From the NCBI RefSeq assembly GCF_003646465.1, contig NZ_QZEX01000001.1:124001-188000 (forward strand): a stretch of 64,000 bases of DNA. Direction: 5' to 3'. Below, in pieces: positions 53,427 to 63,146 of this stretch. The notes beneath the pieces were generated by a model, which saw nothing but the letters and a program-made list of their open reading frames with translations, searched no databases and was not told the DNA's origin. Numbering within the stretch: position 1 is the first letter of the stretch; each line of letters opens with the position of its first letter. The DNA comes from Chachezhania antarctica. Its GTDB lineage: Bacteria; Pseudomonadota; Alphaproteobacteria; Rhodobacterales; Rhodobacteraceae. A program made the position numbers and the translations under genes.

Positions 53427-55760
53427 ATGACTCTCGCTGAAAAACTCGCCCAGGAACGGCGCGCCCGTCTTGCGGCGGAACGCCTTCTGCAGCTCAAGCA
53501 GGCCGAGCTTTCGGCTGCCAACAAGAAGCTGTCGTCACACGCCTTTGCGCTGTCGCGCCGGATCGACGAAACTCAGGCCGAGGTCGCGTCGGTCCGGGAT
53601 GAAAACGAACGGTTCCGGTCCGATTTGACCGTCGCCAACGAAAAGATCGAAGTGGCCGAACGGCGCTTGTGGCATTCGATCCAGACGATTCGCGACGGTT
53701 TTGCCTTCTACAATTCCGACGGCATCCTGATCGGTGCGAACAACGCCTATTTCTCGACTTTCGAAGGTCTGGACGAGGTGAGGCCCGGCATTTCCTACGG
53801 CCGCATCTGCGAGATCATGATCAACGAAGGCATCGTCAATCCCGAACCGCTGACGGGCACCGAATGGCTGGCCACGATGCTGGCCCGCCGCCACGATCTC
53901 AAGCCGCCGCCCATGGTGCTGCGGATGTGGAACGACATCTACCTGCGGCTGCTGGAACAGCCCGGATACGATGGCGACCGGGTGATCATATCGCTCAACA
54001 TCACCGAAACCGTCCGGTACGAGCAGGAGCTGAAAGCCGCCCGCAGCAAGGCAGAGGCGGCGAACCGCGCGAAATCGGCCTTCCTTGCCAACATGAGCCA
54101 CGAGATCCGGACGCCCATGAACGGCGTCGTCGGCATGTCGGAACTGTTGGCCGAAACCGACCTGACCGAGGATCAGCGCCTGTACGCGGAAACCATCCGC
54201 AATTCGGGGGAGGCTCTGCTCGTCATCATCAACGACGTGCTCGACTATTCCAAGATCGAGGCCGACAAGCTGGTGCTGACCGCCGAACCCTTCGATCTGG
54301 AGCGGGCGATCCACGAGGTGGTGATGCTGCTGCAGCCCTCGGTCCGCGACAAGGGGATCCGGCTGCTGGTCGATTACGATCTGTTCCTGCCCACGCGGTT
54401 GGTGGGCGATGCCGGGCGGATCCGGCAGATCCTGACGAACCTGACAGGCAACGCGGTGAAGTTCACCAATGAAGGCCACGTGCTGATCCGCGTCACCGGC
54501 ACCACGGAAAGCGATGAATGTGCAATCCACGTCGCGGTCGAAGACACCGGCATCGGCATTCCCGAAGACAAGATCGAGCACATTTTTGGCGAGTTCAACC
54601 AGGTCGAAAGCGAGATGAGCCGCCAGTTCGAAGGCACCGGACTGGGCCTTGCGATCACGCACCGGCTGATCGGGATGATGGGCGGCACGCCCTGGGTGGA
54701 AAGCGAGGAAGGTGTCGGATCGTGCTTCGGCTTCCGCGTCACACTCCCCATCGCCGGAGATGAAATCGCGAGACCGCCCAAGCTGCCAGCCCGTCTGCAA
54801 CATGCCCTTGTGGTCGATGGCTTGCCGATCAATCGCCAGATCATCGAACGGCAACTGGCGCACCTCGGCATCCGCGTGACGTCGTGCAGCTCGGGAAAGG
54901 AGGCGCTGGCGCACATGGACGACACCGTCGATGTCGTGTTGTCGGACCACCACATGCCGGGGATGTCCGGCGTGGAACTGGCGGAAACCCTGCGGGCGAA
55001 GGGCTGGCACACGGCACCGTTCATTCTGCTCAGTTCGGACCCCGGGTCCGACAAGGACAAGCTGTCCCGCAATTGCGTGCAGACAGTGTTGAAGAAACCC
55101 GTGCCGCGGCAGGAACTGCTGAAGGCGCTGGCCATTCAAAGCGCCGAAACGCTGGATTCGCCCTGTGAAACCTGTCCCCTGGCGGCGGTGCGCCCGGGCG
55201 GCAAGCCCTGCATCCACCTGAAGGTCAAGGATTGCGCGTTCCGCGACCCGCAGGGGCGTGTCCTGGCCGACGAGTCAGAGCCGGGCGCGCTTGCGGCGGA
55301 ACAGGCCGCCCCGGCCCGCCAGATGCGGATCCTCGCGGCAGAGGACAACCGCACCAACCAGCTTCTGTTCAGCAAGATGGTCAAGGATCTGGATATCGAG
55401 TTGACCTTCGCCAACAACGGCACCGAGGCGGTGGAGAAATTCGCAGAAATCGACCCGGACCTGATCTTCATGGACATCTCGATGCCCGGCATGGACGGCA
55501 AGGAAGCCACCCGCCGCATCCGCGAACTGGAGGAGGAACTGCCATCCGGCAATCCCGGCCGCCGCGTGCCCATCGTCGCGGTAACGGCCCACGCGATGGA
55601 AGGTGACGGGCAGACGATCATGGCGGCGGGGCTTGACGACTACCTGACAAAACCGTTGCGCAAGGCCCAGATCGTGGAACGGATCACCGAACACTGCCCG
55701 GAAGACGCCCGCGAACCGCAGTCTCTGGCCCACTCGCCCCCGGCCGAACAGGCGGGTTAG
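53427..55760 (+). CDS. Hybrid histidine kinase with PAS and two receiver domains
   Basis: 777 residues, soluble. Order: N-terminal coiled coil (about 5-75), PAS-like domain ([20 protein letters not shown]), HisKA with H225 in [14 protein letters not shown], HATPase ([37 protein letters not shown]), receiver 1 (D507 in [11 protein letters not shown]) and receiver 2 (D683 in [11 protein letters not shown]). Receiver 1 keeps only one acidic residue at its start (LVVDGLPIN). Between the receivers lies a cysteine cluster C580, C583, C595 and C603. Partner and signal unknown; divergent from the A2M-pbpC operon. Confidence 0.92.
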   Translation: MTLAEKLAQERRARLAAERLLQLKQAELSAANKKLSSHAFALSRRIDETQAEVASVRDENERFRSDLTVANEKIEVAERRLWHSIQTIRDGFAFYNSDGILIGANNAYFSTFEGLDEVRPGISYGRICEIMINEGIVNPEPLTGTEWLATMLARRHDLKPPPMVLRMWNDIYLRLLEQPGYDGDRVIISLNITETVRYEQELKAARSKAEAANRAKSAFLANMSHEIRTPMNGVVGMSELLAETDLTEDQRLYAETIRNSGEALLVIINDVLDYSKIEADKLVLTAEPFDLERAIHEVVMLLQPSVRDKGIRLLVDYDLFLPTRLVGDAGRIRQILTNLTGNAVKFTNEGHVLIRVTGTTESDECAIHVAVEDTGIGIPEDKIEHIFGEFNQVESEMSRQFEGTGLGLAITHRLIGMMGGTPWVESEEGVGSCFGFRVTLPIAGDEIARPPKLPARLQHALVVDGLPINRQIIERQLAHLGIRVTSCSSGKEALAHMDDTVDVVLSDHHMPGMSGVELAETLRAKGWHTAPFILLSSDPGSDKDKLSRNCVQTVLKKPVPRQELLKALAIQSAETLDSPCETCPLAAVRPGGKPCIHLKVKDCAFRDPQGRVLADESEPGALAAEQAAPARQMRILAAEDNRTNQLLFSKMVKDLDIELTFANNGTEAVEKFAEIDPDLIFMDISMPGMDGKEATRRIRELEEELPSGNPGRRVPIVAVTAHAMEGDGQTIMAAGLDDYLTKPLRKAQIVERITEHCPEDAREPQSLAHSPPAEQAG

Positions 55761-56536
55761 CGCGCTGGGCCCGCGTAGGGGCGTACGAAGGCGGGACGAT
55801 CCGGCGTCGAAAGGTCGGGGCTATAGGTGTAGCCGTCGCGGTCGAACCCTGTGATCGCCTCGGCATCCGTCAGGCGGTTGTCGATGGCGAAGCGCGCCAT
55901 GGCGCCCCGGGCGCGCTTGGCGAAGAAGCTGACGATCTTCGGTTTGCCGTCCTTGTCTTCTAGGAATTGCGGCGTGATCACCCGCAACCCCAAGCTCTTC
56001 ACCGGCACCGCACCGAAATATTCCTGGCTGGCACAGTTCAGCAGCGTGTCGGTGCCCTGCGCCCCGGCCTCGGCCTTCAGCGCCTTGGACAGCTGGTCTC
56101 GCCAATAATCATAGAGCGATGCGCCCCGGCGGGTCTTCAGGCGGCTTCCCATTTCCAGCCGGTAGGGCTGGATCGCGTCGAGCGGGCGCAGAAGCCCGTA
56201 AAGCCCCGACAGGATCCGCAGGTGATCTTGCGCCCAGCCCATGCCGTCCGCGTCCAGCGTTCCCGCATCCAGACCCTGGTACGTGTCGCCCGCAAAGGCC
56301 AGCGCGGCGGGACGCGTGGTCTCCGCCACCGGTTCATCGGCAAAGGCCTGAAACCGCTCGCGATTCAGGCGGGCCAGATCGTCGGACAGGCTCATCAGCC
56401 CTTTCAGGTCACGCAGCGGCAGGTTGCGCATCGTCTTGGCCAGCCGCGCGGCATCGTCCGGGAAGACCGGGTCGGTCGTCTCGACAGTCCGTTCCGTCCA
56501 ATCCAGCCTCTTGGCCGGCGAGATCACGATCAGCAT
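55757..56536 (-). CDS. yaaA: Peroxide stress protein YaaA
   Basis: 259 residues, standard YaaA/DUF328 length. Starts MLIVISPAKRLDW; also FAGDTYQGLDA, LRILSGLYGLLRPLDAIQPYRLEMG, LLNCASQEYF and KIVSFFAKRARGAMARF. YaaA limits free iron and DNA damage under peroxide stress and binds DNA. Its stop overlaps the kinase stop (TTAG shared). It follows recQ on the same strand after 33 bases. Confidence 0.93.
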   Translation of the reverse strand: MLIVISPAKRLDWTERTVETTDPVFPDDAARLAKTMRNLPLRDLKGLMSLSDDLARLNRERFQAFADEPVAETTRPAALAFAGDTYQGLDAGTLDADGMGWAQDHLRILSGLYGLLRPLDAIQPYRLEMGSRLKTRRGASLYDYWRDQLSKALKAEAGAQGTDTLLNCASQEYFGAVPVKSLGLRVITPQFLEDKDGKPKIVSFFAKRARGAMARFAIDNRLTDAEAITGFDRDGYTYSPDLSTPDRPAFVRPYAGPAR

Positions 56537-56569
56537 GCCTGTTTCCCCCTGTTGCGCTAATTGGCGGAC

Positions 56570-58612
56570 TTAGCCCGCCGCACGCAGGACGTCCAGAAAG
56601 GCCGCGCCGAACCGTTCTGCGCGGCGTTCGCCCAGCAGGCGTTCCATCGCCACCTCGTCCCGCGGGCGCACCTCGGCCACCTTGGCCAGCAGCGTGGCCG
56701 AGCAACTCAGCGGCTTGTCGATCCCGCCCTCGCCCCGCGCAAGTTCGGCCTGCACGGCGCAGAGCTGATCGTAGACGCCGCCCGTCCCGTTCGCCGCCGC
56801 CTTCATCCGCGCGGGATGGGCGGATTCGGACCGGCCATTGATCACTTCAAGGAAGATCGCGCCGTAGCGGTCCAGCTTCTTGGCGCCCACGCCGGAAATC
56901 CGGGCCATCTGGTCAAGGTTCGAAGGGCGCGCCTCGGCCATGTCGATCAGCGTGCGGTCGGGGAAAATGACATAGGCCGGCACGCCCTGCGCTTCGGCCA
57001 GACCGCGGCGCTTGGCCTTCAGCGAGGCGAGAAGCGGCGCGTCCTCTTCCGACACCAGCGCCTTGGCCTCGGGTCGGGCGGAAGACGACGCCTTCATCAC
57101 GTCCTTGCGCAGCTGGATCGATTCCTCGCCCCGCAGGATCGGCCGCGCCGCTTCCGTCATCTTGAGCGCGCCATGGCGGGCCGGATCTGGGCGGATCAGG
57201 TCGCGGCCCATCATCTGGCGGAAGACGGCCTGCCAGCCGCGCTTGTCCAGTTCCGTTCCTACGCCATAGGTGGGCAGCCGATCATGGCCACGCGCGCGGA
57301 TCTTTTCGGTATCGGCGCCCAGCAGGATATCGATCAGATGGCCCGCGCCGAACCATTCCTCCGTCCGCAGGATCGCCGAAAGCGCCTTCCGGACGGGCGT
57401 GGTGCCGTCATACAGTTCCGGCGGGCTGTCGCAGTGATCGCAATAGCCGCAGGGCTCCGACGTTTCATCGAAATAGGCCAGCAGTTCCTGCCGTCGGCAG
57501 CCCAGCGCCTCGGCCAGTCCCAGCATCGCGTTCAGGCGGCCATGATCCGCCTCGCGCCGTTCGGGCGGGGCCGGGCTTTCGTCGATCTGGGTGCGGCGGA
57601 GGCGAATGTCGTCCGGTCCATAAAGCGTCAGCGTTTCGGCGGGCGCCCCGTCGCGGCCCGCACGCCCGATTTCCTGATAGTAGGACTCGATGGATTTCGG
57701 CAGGTCGGCATGGGCGACCCAGCGGATGTCGGGCTTGTCGACACCCATCCCGAAGGCGACCGTCGCGGCGACGATCAGCCCGTCTTCGCGGGCGAAGCGG
57801 GTTTCGACATGGCGGCGGGCGTCGGCCTCCATCCCGCCGTGATAGGCGCAGGCGTTGTGGCCGTCCTGGGTCAGGGCCTGCGCCAAGCTTTCGGTCTTAG
57901 CACGGGTCGAGCAATAGACGATCCCCGACCGCCCCTTGCGCGCGCCCGCGAAGGCCAGGATCTGGCGGCGCGGGTTGTCCTTGGCGGTGAAGGCAAGATG
58001 GATGTTCGGCCGGTCGAAGCCGCGCAGGAAGCTGCGGGGCGGCTGGCCCGCGAACAGCTTGCGGACGATCTCTTCCTGGGTTTCGGCGTCGGCGGTGGCG
58101 GTGAAGGCGGCCAGCGGCACGTCGAGCATCGCGCGCAGATCGCCGATGCGCAGGTAATCGGGGCGGAAATCATGGCCCCACTGGCTGACGCAATGGGCCT
58201 CGTCCACCGCGATCATGCTGACATCGATCCGCCGCAGCATGTCCATCGCCGCGGAGGAGGCGAGCCGTTCAGGCGCGAGGTAGAGGAGTTTCAGTTCGCC
58301 GCGCGCCAGCTGGTCGTGGATCTCGGCGGTTTCCTCGTCGGTATTGCCCGACGTCAGGGCACCCGCGGCGACACCCGCCTCCTTCAACCCGCGCACCTGA
58401 TCGCGCATCAGCGCGATAAGGGGGGAGACGACGACGGTGACGCCCTGCCGCATCAGCGCGGGCAGCTGGAAGCACAGCGACTTGCCGCCGCCCGTGGGCA
58501 TGATCGCCAGCACGTTTTCGCCCGATGCGACGGCGTTCACGATCTCTTCCTGACCGGGGCGGAAGGCATCGAATCCGAACACGTCCCGCAATAGCGGGCT
58601 GGGGGCGGTCAT
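56570..58612 (-). CDS. recQ: ATP-dependent DNA helicase RecQ
   Basis: 680 residues. Helicase motifs: MPTGGGKSLCFQLPAL (Walker A), MIAVDEAHCVSQWGHDFRPDY (DEAH), the GRAGRDG motif VI region; zinc site CGYCDHC in the RQC domain; and a C-terminal HRDC domain. RecQ unwinds DNA during recombination and repair. It probably leads a short unit with yaaA. The 58613-58737 region upstream holds a palindromic repeat. Confidence 0.94.
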   Translation of the reverse strand: MTAPSPLLRDVFGFDAFRPGQEEIVNAVASGENVLAIMPTGGGKSLCFQLPALMRQGVTVVVSPLIALMRDQVRGLKEAGVAAGALTSGNTDEETAEIHDQLARGELKLLYLAPERLASSAAMDMLRRIDVSMIAVDEAHCVSQWGHDFRPDYLRIGDLRAMLDVPLAAFTATADAETQEEIVRKLFAGQPPRSFLRGFDRPNIHLAFTAKDNPRRQILAFAGARKGRSGIVYCSTRAKTESLAQALTQDGHNACAYHGGMEADARRHVETRFAREDGLIVAATVAFGMGVDKPDIRWVAHADLPKSIESYYQEIGRAGRDGAPAETLTLYGPDDIRLRRTQIDESPAPPERREADHGRLNAMLGLAEALGCRRQELLAYFDETSEPCGYCDHCDSPPELYDGTTPVRKALSAILRTEEWFGAGHLIDILLGADTEKIRARGHDRLPTYGVGTELDKRGWQAVFRQMMGRDLIRPDPARHGALKMTEAARPILRGEESIQLRKDVMKASSSARPEAKALVSEEDAPLLASLKAKRRGLAEAQGVPAYVIFPDRTLIDMAEARPSNLDQMARISGVGAKKLDRYGAIFLEVINGRSESAHPARMKAAANGTGGVYDQLCAVQAELARGEGGIDKPLSCSATLLAKVAEVRPRDEVAMERLLGERRAERFGAAFLDVLRAAG

Positions 58613-58702
58613 GGGCGGTTCACCTGATTGCTGCTCTGTTGCGGGACAGTCTCATACTCGGAATCGGTGAACAAGAGTCAGGGCCGCGCCGCCGGGCCGT
58701 AG

Positions 58703-58723
58703 GGTGCGTGGTTTCCACGCACC
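58703..58723. repeat. GGTGCGTGG palindrome, copy 3
   Basis: Perfect nine-base stem GGTGCGTGG / CCACGCACC with loop TTT, in a CGTAGGGTGCGTGG context nearly identical to the copies at 11.87 and 38.24 kb, between yggT and recQ. Confidence 0.75.
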
Positions 58724-58737
58724 GCACCGCCTGCCGA

Positions 58738-59025
58738 TTACATCACGTAGCCGGCGTTGTTCACGATGATGATGCGCAGCGCGAAGATCACCAGCAGGGC
58801 CACCAGCGGTGCCAGGTCAAGCCCGCCCATCGCCGGAAGGACACGGCGGATCGGGCCGTAGATCGGCTCAAGCAGGCGATTGAGGCCATACCAGATGGTG
58901 CCGACAAGCTGCTGGCGCACGTTGAGGATGTTGAAGTTGATCAGCCAGCTCATCACCACGTGGGCGATGATGAAGAATTGTGCCAGCTGAAGCAGCATCA
59001 GGAGGATCGAGATCAACGAGCCCAT
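58738..59025 (-). CDS. YggT family membrane protein
   Basis: 95 residues with two membrane segments (about 5-28 and 65-90) and the YggT motif FNILNVRQQLVGTIWYGLNR, ending GPIRRVLPAMGGLDLAPLV. YggT proteins are linked to cell division or osmotic resistance in various bacteria. Stands alone, divergent from the MFS gene. Confidence 0.88.
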   Translation of the reverse strand: MGSLISILLMLLQLAQFFIIAHVVMSWLINFNILNVRQQLVGTIWYGLNRLLEPIYGPIRRVLPAMGGLDLAPLVALLVIFALRIIIVNNAGYVM

Positions 59026-59181
59026 GGTGAGTTCCTTTCGCGTCCGGACACGACTTAGGCCGGGAAAGCTTAAAGGGCAAGAGGCGGTTGTGCGACTGGG
59101 TCGCGCTCAGTGCTCTTGCCAGAAAGGTGTTTCCAAGCTCTTATCGCGGCCAATGGCGACAGCCGGGCCGACGGGGGCAAG

Positions 59182-60570
59182 ATGGCAGAGATTTCAGGCG
59201 CGATGGTCCCGGAGATACCGCTGAAAAAGCGCATCTGGGGCTGGTTCTTCTTCGACTGGGCCAGCCAGCCCTACCTGACGCTGATGCTGACCTTCATCTT
59301 CGGGCCTTACTTCGCCCAGACCGCGGCGCAGGCCTTCGTGGCGGGCGGCATGACGGAACAGGCCGCGCGGGCCGAAGCGCAGGCGCTTTGGGGCTACGGA
59401 CTGACGGTGACGGGCATCCTGATCGCAGTTCTGGCGCCGGTTCTGGGTGCCGTGGCGGACAGTGCCGGGCGGCGGCTGCCGTGGATCTGGGCGTTCTCGG
59501 CGGCGTATGTCGTGGGGGCACTGGGGTGCTGGTACACGGCGCCCGAACATTTCTATGCGCCGATGGTGCTGGCGTTCTTCGGGCTTGGCATGATCGGCAT
59601 GGAATTCGCCACGATCTTCACCAATTCCTACCTGCCCAGCCTTGGATCAAAGGACGAGCTCGGGCGCATTTCGGGCTCGGGCTGGGGGTTCGGCTATGTC
59701 GGCGGGGTGCTGGCACTGGCGATCATGCTGCTGCTGTTTCAGGCGGGCGACAGCGGCAAGACGATGCTGGGGATCGATCCGCTGTTCGGGCTCAGCCCCG
59801 CCTCGGGCGAGGATACGCGCATCGTGGGCCCGCTGACGGCGATCTGGTACGGCGTCTTCATGATCCCGTTCTTCCTGTGGGTCCGCGAAACGCCGGCCCC
59901 GGCGGAAGGCGGGGTCAGGGCCGGGCTGTCCGGTCTGAAGCGCACGCTGCGGACGCTGCCGCGGCATCCATCGCTTCTGTCGTTCCTTGGATCGTCGATG
60001 TTCTACCGGGATGCGCTGAACGGGGTTTACACCTTCGGCGGCATCTACGCGCTGGGCGTGCTGGGCTGGTCGATCCAGGAGGTGGGCATCTTCGGCGTGA
60101 TCGGGGCCGTCAGCGGCGCCGTCAGCACATGGGCCGGCGGCTATGCCGACCGCGCCTTCGGGCCAAAGCCCGTGATCGTGGCCAGCTGCCTGCTGATGAT
60201 CGCGACGGTCGGCATGATCGTGTCCCTGTCCCCCACCAGCGTCCTGTGGTTCGCGGTCGAGGAAGGCTCGGCCCTGCCGACGCAGATGTTCTTCCTGGCC
60301 GGTGTCCTGATCGGCGGCGGCGGCGGGGTTCTGCAATCGGCCAGCCGCAACATGCTGACCCGGCAGGGCAACCCCGAACGGATGACGGAAGCCTTCGGGC
60401 TTTATGCCCTGTCCGGCAAGGCCACGACCTTCATCGCGCCTGCCTCGATCGCCATCGCGACGGATCTGACCGGCTCGCAAAGATTGGGCGCGCTTCCGCT
60501 TCTCGCCCTCTTTGCGATTGGCCTGGTTCTGCTATGGTGGGTTCGGGCAGAGGGAGACGACCACTCATGA
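59182..60570 (+). CDS. UMF1/Atg22-type MFS transporter
   Basis: 462 residues from ATG 59182. The start KKRIWGWFFFDWASQPYLTL is the hallmark of the UMF1 (Atg22-like) family. About eleven to twelve membrane segments, with LGAVADSAGRRLPWIW and MFYRDALNGVYTFGGIYALGVL blocks. Substrate unknown; yeast relatives export amino acids from vacuoles. Overlaps the mepA-type gene by four bases (ATGA), so the two are translated together. Confidence 0.88.
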   Translation: MAEISGAMVPEIPLKKRIWGWFFFDWASQPYLTLMLTFIFGPYFAQTAAQAFVAGGMTEQAARAEAQALWGYGLTVTGILIAVLAPVLGAVADSAGRRLPWIWAFSAAYVVGALGCWYTAPEHFYAPMVLAFFGLGMIGMEFATIFTNSYLPSLGSKDELGRISGSGWGFGYVGGVLALAIMLLLFQAGDSGKTMLGIDPLFGLSPASGEDTRIVGPLTAIWYGVFMIPFFLWVRETPAPAEGGVRAGLSGLKRTLRTLPRHPSLLSFLGSSMFYRDALNGVYTFGGIYALGVLGWSIQEVGIFGVIGAVSGAVSTWAGGYADRAFGPKPVIVASCLLMIATVGMIVSLSPTSVLWFAVEEGSALPTQMFFLAGVLIGGGGGVLQSASRNMLTRQGNPERMTEAFGLYALSGKATTFIAPASIAIATDLTGSQRLGALPLLALFAIGLVLLWWVRAEGDDHS

Positions 60571-61481
60571 TTTTTCACCGCTTGATTGCGTGCGCAGCAC
60601 TGGCCCTTGCGGCCGGGTGCGGCGGCTCGACCGTCGAGACCGCGCAGCCGCAGGTTTCGCAATCCTCGGGCGGGCCCCTGGCCAAGACGCTGTTCGGCGC
60701 CGAACGGACGGCATCGGACCAGCGCCCGGATGCCTTCGGCTCGTACTCCAAGGGCTGCGTCGCCGGGGCGGTCGAGCTTCCGGAAACCGGGCCGACATGG
60801 CAGGCGATGCGCCTGTCGCGGAACCGCAACTGGGGCCACCCCGAGCTGATCGACTACGTCAAGAAACTGTCGGCGGTTGCCGCGAAGCAGCCGGGCTGGT
60901 CTGGGCTGTACGTGGGTGACATGAGCCAGCCGCGTGGCGGGCCGATGCTGTCGGGGCACCGCAGCCACCAGGTGGGGCTCGACGCCGATATCTGGATGCT
61001 GCCGCCGCAACGACTGAACCTGTCGGCGACCGAGCGCGAGAACATCTCGTCGATCTCGCTCCGGCGCGCGAACGGGGCCTACGTGAACGACAACTGGACC
61101 CGCCAGCATCACGAGGTGATGAAGGCCGCGGCGTCGGACAAGCGCGTGGCGCGGATCTTCGTCTTCCCCGGCGCCAAGGTGAAGATGTGCAACGACGAGA
61201 CGGGCGACCGGTCGTGGCTGCGCAAGATCCGGCCATGGTGGGGGCATCACTATCACTTCCACGTGCGGCTGAACTGCCCGCGGGGCGACAGGGACTGCAT
61301 CGATCAGGATGCGCCGCCGCCGGGCGACGGATGCGCCGAGGCGCAGCAATGGGTGAACAACATCCTGAACCCGCCGCCGCCGAAGCCGCGGGATCCGAAC
61401 GCGCCGGCCCCGCAGCCGCGGCGGGAGTACGTGCTGTCGGATCTTCCCGGACAGTGCCAGAGTGTGTTGGCCGCCAACTGA
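60567..61481 (+). CDS. mepA: Penicillin-insensitive murein endopeptidase (MepA) family lipoprotein
   Basis: 304 residues. The signal sequence ends ALAAGC, a lipobox giving a lipid-anchored cysteine. Motifs of the LAS metallopeptidases are present: GHRSHQVGLDADIW and WWGHHYHFHVRL supply zinc ligands. MepA cuts D-alanyl-meso-diaminopimelyl cross-links. The C-terminus is proline rich (NPPPPKPRDPNAPAPQPRRE). Coupled to the upstream transporter, suggesting recycling of released muropeptides or amino acids, which is inference. Confidence 0.92.
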   Translation: MIFHRLIACAALALAAGCGGSTVETAQPQVSQSSGGPLAKTLFGAERTASDQRPDAFGSYSKGCVAGAVELPETGPTWQAMRLSRNRNWGHPELIDYVKKLSAVAAKQPGWSGLYVGDMSQPRGGPMLSGHRSHQVGLDADIWMLPPQRLNLSATERENISSISLRRANGAYVNDNWTRQHHEVMKAAASDKRVARIFVFPGAKVKMCNDETGDRSWLRKIRPWWGHHYHFHVRLNCPRGDRDCIDQDAPPPGDGCAEAQQWVNNILNPPPPKPRDPNAPAPQPRREYVLSDLPGQCQSVLAAN

Positions 61482-61643
61482 CGCCGGAAATTTGAGCGTT
61501 CGTTCCCCTTTTTACCGGATATCTCGATAGTAGATACACGCAAAGGTTGACTGCGCGGCATCGGGCGCGCTGTACCTTGCAGCAAGACCCTTGCCGGGGT
61601 ATCGGTCCTGCTGCCGTGACCCCGGCCGGGGGCGGCATGACTT

Positions 61644-61672
61644 CAAGTTGCCGTCACCTTGCAAAAAACGGA
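61644..61672 (+). promoter_or_regulatory. Candidate preQ1-I riboswitch of yhhQ
   Basis: CAAG (61644-61647) pairs with CTTG (61658-61661) as P1 around the loop TTGCCGTCAC; loop CCG (61651-61653) can pair with CGG (61669-61671) across a seven-base A-rich spacer, giving the H-type pseudoknot of preQ1-I aptamers. The loop ends CAC just before P1 closes, matching the ligand-binding cytosine. CGGA is also the ribosome-binding site, seven bases before the yhhQ ATG, so ligand would repress translation. The downstream gene is a queuosine precursor transporter. Confidence 0.68.
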
Positions 61673-61679
61673 CTTCAAA

Positions 61680-62300
61680 ATGCAGCGCGCGCTTATTCCG
61701 GCAGTTCTTGCCATGGCCATCATCGTGGTCGCATCGAACATTCTTGTGCAGTTCCTGTTCGGGGACTGGCTGACATGGGGCGCGTTCACGTATCCGTTCG
61801 CCTTCCTTGTCACCGACCTGACCAACCGCATCCACGGCGCCGCTGCGGCGCGGAAAGTGGTGCTGGTGGGATTCATCGTGGGGCTGGCCTGTTCGCTGGT
61901 GGGCACACAGATAGACGGCGAGTTCGGGCCGCTGGTGACGATCCGCGTCGCCGTTGCGTCCGGCCTGGCGTTCTTCGTGGCGCAGTCCTACGACGTTGCC
62001 CTCTTCTCGCTGCTGCGCGAGCAACGCTGGTGGGTGGCGCCGCTGGTGTCGAGCGTGCTTGGTTCGATCCTGGATACCGTGCTGTTCTTCTTCATCGCGT
62101 TTTCGGGGATTCTCAGCGCCCTTGCGCCGGGGGTCGACGTGGGCTGGGCGAACGAGCCGGTGCCGCTTCTTGGCGCCGGGCCCGTCATGCCGCTCTGGGT
62201 GTCACTGGCGGTTGCCGACTGGATGGTGAAGCTGGCCATCGCATTGGTGGCACTGGTGCCGTTCCGCGCGATTGCCGCGCGCGCGGTGAAGCAGGCCTGA
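61680..62300 (+). CDS. yhhQ: Queuosine precursor transporter YhhQ
   Basis: 206 residues from ATG 61680 with six or so membrane segments. The block MQRALIPAVLAMAIIVVASN, then TYPFAFLVTDLTNRIHGAAAARKVV and the C-terminal MVKLAIALVALVPFRAI follow the YhhQ/COG1738 family, which imports preQ0 or preQ1 for queuosine in tRNA. The candidate preQ1 riboswitch upstream supports the assignment. An in-frame TTG at 61659 lies inside the aptamer and is rejected. Confidence 0.9.
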   Translation: MQRALIPAVLAMAIIVVASNILVQFLFGDWLTWGAFTYPFAFLVTDLTNRIHGAAAARKVVLVGFIVGLACSLVGTQIDGEFGPLVTIRVAVASGLAFFVAQSYDVALFSLLREQRWWVAPLVSSVLGSILDTVLFFFIAFSGILSALAPGVDVGWANEPVPLLGAGPVMPLWVSLAVADWMVKLAIALVALVPFRAIAARAVKQA

Positions 62301-62355
62301 CTGACACTCGGGCTAGCTTCGAGGCCACGGTGAGAAAGTCCCGACACTTACTTGT

Positions 62356-62385
62356 TGTCCCGCTGAAGCCATGTTGAGCGGGACA
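62356..62385. terminator. Nine-base hairpin after yhhQ
   Basis: TGTCCCGCT / AGCGGGACA perfect arms around 12 bases, between the convergent yhhQ and exoD-like genes. No T run, so terminator status is tentative. Confidence 0.45.
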
Positions 62386-62492
62386 CGGACGCCTCACTTC
62401 AGAGTCGTCGTTGCACACGTCCACCCGGGGGTCGGGCGGAGCGCTGTTCGCGCGTTGCAAAAAAGTCAAAGTCGCCGCCGCATATCCACTGG

Positions 62493-63146
62493 TCAGAGGA
62501 CGATCCAGAGCGCCAGCCCGCATGCTGCGCCGATCATCGCATAGCCCAGCAGCAGGTACAGACCATCCCGCGTCATTCGACCGAACGCCACCAGCGCCAG
62601 TGACAGCGCGCCGATCGAGGTGATGAACGGGAAGATTTCCAGAAACGGCCATGTCAGCGGGATCGCCAGCGTCGCGATGAAGGCCACCAGCTTCATCGGC
62701 CCGTAGGTCAGGAATTTCAGCCGCGCCTGCGAATGGCGGTCGATGAAGGCGCAGGGCCGGCGCAGCCAGTCGATTGCCTGCTGGAGCCGCCGGACCGGGA
62801 CACTGCGTTGCCGCAGCATTTGCGGCAGCCACAGGTAACGGCTGCCGAACATCGACTGCACGTTCAGCGTTGTCAGGATCAGCGCCGACAGCGTCGGCAC
62901 GCCCGGGATGCCCGACAGGGGCGAAACCACGAGGATCGCGATCATCAGCACCAGCGGCGTCACGGCTGTTTCGCCAAGCCCGTCGATCAGGTCGCCGACC
63001 CGCACCCAACCCTTGCCGGCGGAATTCTCCAGCCGGTCGAGCAGATCGCCCAGCGGCGTATAGGCCACCTTGCCGTCCGGGGACTGGCCCGGCGCGGAAA
63101 AGGCGGGTTCCCCCGGAAGCGGTGGGGTGGCGGCGTTCTCGATCAT
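62493..63146 (-). CDS. ExoD-like exopolysaccharide synthesis membrane protein
   Basis: 217 residues with four to five membrane segments. It matches the ExoD family: TPLGDLLDRLE, then GETAVTPLVLMIAILVVSPLSGIPGVP and the middle RYLWLPQMLRQRSV. ExoD in rhizobia affects exopolysaccharide and alkali tolerance, mechanism unclear. Its start overlaps the following epimerase-like gene by four bases (ATGA). No polysaccharide genes nearby. Confidence 0.82.
   Translation of the reverse strand: MIENAATPPLPGEPAFSAPGQSPDGKVAYTPLGDLLDRLENSAGKGWVRVGDLIDGLGETAVTPLVLMIAILVVSPLSGIPGVPTLSALILTTLNVQSMFGSRYLWLPQMLRQRSVPVRRLQQAIDWLRRPCAFIDRHSQARLKFLTYGPMKLVAFIATLAIPLTWPFLEIFPFITSIGALSLALVAFGRMTRDGLYLLLGYAMIGAACGLALWIVL

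Noticed and set aside
61659-61679. TTG 61659 as the yhhQ start
   Set aside because: It falls in the putative riboswitch stem and adds residues unlike the family; ATG 61680 has a GGA seven bases upstream.
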